Source of the DNA: Auanema rhodensis
Lineage: Eukaryota; Nematoda; Chromadorea; Rhabditida; Rhabditidae
Direction: 5' to 3'
Length of the DNA stretch: 64,000 bases
Assembly: GCA_964057225.1 (NCBI GenBank)
Contig: OZ059894.1
Location: 5,704,001-5,768,000 of the forward strand
A model generated the notes under the pieces. That model was given only the letters and a program-made list of their open reading frames with translations. It was not told the origin of the DNA and made no database searches. Shown here piece after piece: positions 61,795 to 64,000 of this stretch (position 1 is the first letter of the stretch; every line of letters begins with the position of its first letter). The position numbers and the translations under genes are program-made.

Positions 61795-64000
61795 GTAAGT
61801 TGAAAATAACGTTTAGTTGAAGAAATAGAAAATAAACACTAAATAGCAATAGTAGTAGTGGATATTATTATTAGAAAACAATATATTTGCATTTATAAAA
61901 TTATAACTGGTCATTAGAAAACTATATTAGGTAAACGTTCACAGTTTAAAAACTTAGAAATGCAGATTAGTGAGAGATAATGCAAAATGTGGAAAAGATT
62001 GAAACATATACATATATCTTCTTTTAATTTTAACATAGTTCATGATACACAACTCAGATGAAATAATAGAAATATTTCAGAAAGTAAAAGTGTAATGAGA
62101 AATGGAAGCAATGGCCGAAGCACAACTGGCTTGCCGTTGTTTATCCTATCTATAGTTTTGTTTCCAAGGAAATGTTTCATGTCCAGCAGACAAATCATCA
62201 TAAATTATTTTAAAATATAATATTAAATATTTAGTCCAAAAAATTTGAGAAGAAACATTTTTTTCTACTGGATATTATGCGACCACATACTAAGCTCAAT
62301 TTCTTTGATTAAGCATTTTAGGCTCTTATTTACTCCTGCAGTTAAAGTGAAACGTCGAGGGAGTGTTTAGATGATGATCAATCCTTCCTCAGCTTTCACG
62401 CTACTTTTCTTAGAGCCTCGTCAATCAACAATGTTTTTGCGAATTTTGGTGATTTCACAGAGTTTAAAAAAAAATTGTGTTCGTTTTCACTGACATAGAA
62501 GTCTAGATTGACTAGAGACCCCCATATATCTTAACTTATTCAGGCCAGTTAAAAAATTCTTCTTGTTGTGTGCTGCCGAATTTTAGGCTGTTGTTGCATA
62601 TTCAAAAGGGCATGTAGACGATTCCTCTGAAATACCATCAACAACTAGTGGACAAAATCTAAAAAATTGAAGTTATTACTCAACATAAAATGAAAATTTG
62701 TCATTTTACAAGAATGCAATTGAAAAAAGATAAATGAAGATAGTCATAGGTAGGACATGAGGAAAATGAAAAGAACAAAGAGAAAAAAACAATAACTAGT
62801 AAGAGTAAGATTGAATGAGAAATAACCGATCGTTGGACATAAGTTTAATGACTCAATGTCCGGTGCTTCTGCTGTACCACGTTTTGATGTTTTATCTAAC
62901 TGTGACTTCTTATTAATCTTTTTCTCTCATCATTGATAGCCAGGAGAGTGAAGCACAAGAGATATGATACAACACTGAACATACGCAAATTGGTGACATT
63001 GGTTCATAGTACTCTCTAGAAGAGAGTAACAGTTGAAACAAAGACGAAGAAAAAAGTATGAGAAAGCAAAAAAGAAAAAAAGTAGAAAAGAAATGGAAAC
63101 TATTTAAAAGCATGAGAAAAGAAAAGGAGAGAGTGAGTTAGTTAGAAAGAATAGAGACTAGAAAATGCAGAGGAATAAGTGAAATGAAAAGAAAAAGAAA
63201 AAAGAAAGTAGGCATAGGATGTAGAGGACAGAACAGGAGGCATGGTGATGGGAGAGAAAAAAAAGAAGAAACAAAACACTATATAGGTGACAATTGTTGG
63301 AAGAAGCTCACTCATCTAGTAGTTGCTCAGTGTATCCCTGTTGTTCACTATTGAATAGATGCATGAAACTCTTGTTCGTATAATATATTAAGGTTTCAAG
63401 ATATTATTTTCTTCAAAGATGATAGAAATCACATACAATTGTCTTTATCTTTTCCGTATGCTATTACTTTTCCATGTTGCTTCTGGCTACTTTAGTGATA
63501 TTTTAGTATATGTGAAGAGATAGAAGAACGTGCTCGGAATGAAGAGGAGTAACACGAAATGAAGATAAAAAGGTGGCTGTTCTAAGACAACTAAATAGTT
63601 ATGCAACGAGATCAAAAATAGTAATTGGATTATAAAATAAAACCTAATTATCTGATTAAAGCAAAACAACATTAATATATTATACAATAATCAATTACTC
63701 AAAAAAATAAATTGGGACTGTCATTCAAAAATTAATAATGCTTAGACAGCTGAATGAATTCAATTGAATAGCCAAATACGAAATAATGTGAATGAAAGAA
63801 AACTTTTCTTCTTGTCATTGTCGTCGTTGCTGTTGCCTTGTTGGTTTGGCAAATGGCTTATCGAGAATAGAAACAACAACATAAAATAAAATAGCCTAAG
63901 CCCTTTTTGAAGAAGAAAATGTTATTTTTAAGCTTTCGAAAAGCTGCCTCTGTATGTATTTATGCAAAAACAACAAGCCATTATAGAGTAGTTTGAGCTA
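61795..64000. other. Non-coding stretch to the window edge
   Basis: AT-rich DNA with purine-rich blocks at 62,740-62,830 and 63,040-63,260. No gene is supported. Confidence 0.4.

Noticed and set aside
1-64000. tRNA, rRNA or CRISPR arrays
   Set aside because: No tRNA B-box with a matching cloverleaf, no rRNA-like block and no regularly spaced direct repeats were found by eye.

Overview
The window looks like a piece of an animal parasitic or free-living nematode genome. It is AT-rich, has many introns (often only 40-60 bases) ending in TTTCAG, and carries nematode-specific genes: two transthyretin-like genes and a neuropeptide precursor with Gly-Lys-Arg sites. The HIF-1 protein reads most like the nematode form and its modelled length (724 residues) is close to that of C. 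elegans HIF-1. The gene set and the acidic/basic tail of the transthyretin-like protein would suit a clade III (Spirurina) worm, but the species cannot be fixed from sequence alone. All gene models below were assembled by hand from splice sites and codon phase.

Layout. 1-2.6 kb: two transthyretin-like genes in the same (-) orientation, the first cut by the window edge. 4.5-7.1 kb: a two-exon neuropeptide precursor (+). 8.0-9.3 kb: DNAJC17-type J-domain/RRM protein (-). 10.6-11.6 kb: repeat-derived debris. 11.8-15.9 kb: a locally rearranged region in which part of a KCTD3/SHKBP1-type BTB/WD gene (-, 13.1-16.5 kb) is copied in inverted orientation. 16.7-17.7 kb: a MACROD-type macrodomain gene (-), 154 bases upstream of the KCTD3-like gene and possibly in an operon with it. 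19.1-23.2 kb: hif-1 (+), 20 exons, with the hydroxylation motif intact. 28.2-30.3 kb: a weakly supported small gene (+). 31.9-34.3 kb: an unrecognised single-pass membrane protein (+) with two phase-compatible last exons. 35.7-42.8 kb: a BCL11-type zinc-finger gene (-) with a 4.3 kb intron.

From 42.8 kb to the end (21 kb) I see no convincing protein gene. This stretch is upstream of bcl-11, has long purine-rich runs on the + strand, several microsatellites and G-runs, and a repeated 16-base motif containing a bZIP-like core. It may hold bcl-11 regulatory DNA or 5' untranslated exons.

The genes do not form one pathway. They cover oxygen sensing (hif-1), transcriptional repression (bcl-11), ADP-ribose removal (macrodomain), splicing-linked chaperoning (DNAJC17), signalling scaffolding (KCTD3-like), secreted peptides and a membrane protein. 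The most unusual items are the inverted and template-switched KCTD3 locus, the alternative terminal exons of the membrane protein, the neuropeptide family that I could not place, and the 16-base motif upstream of bcl-11.
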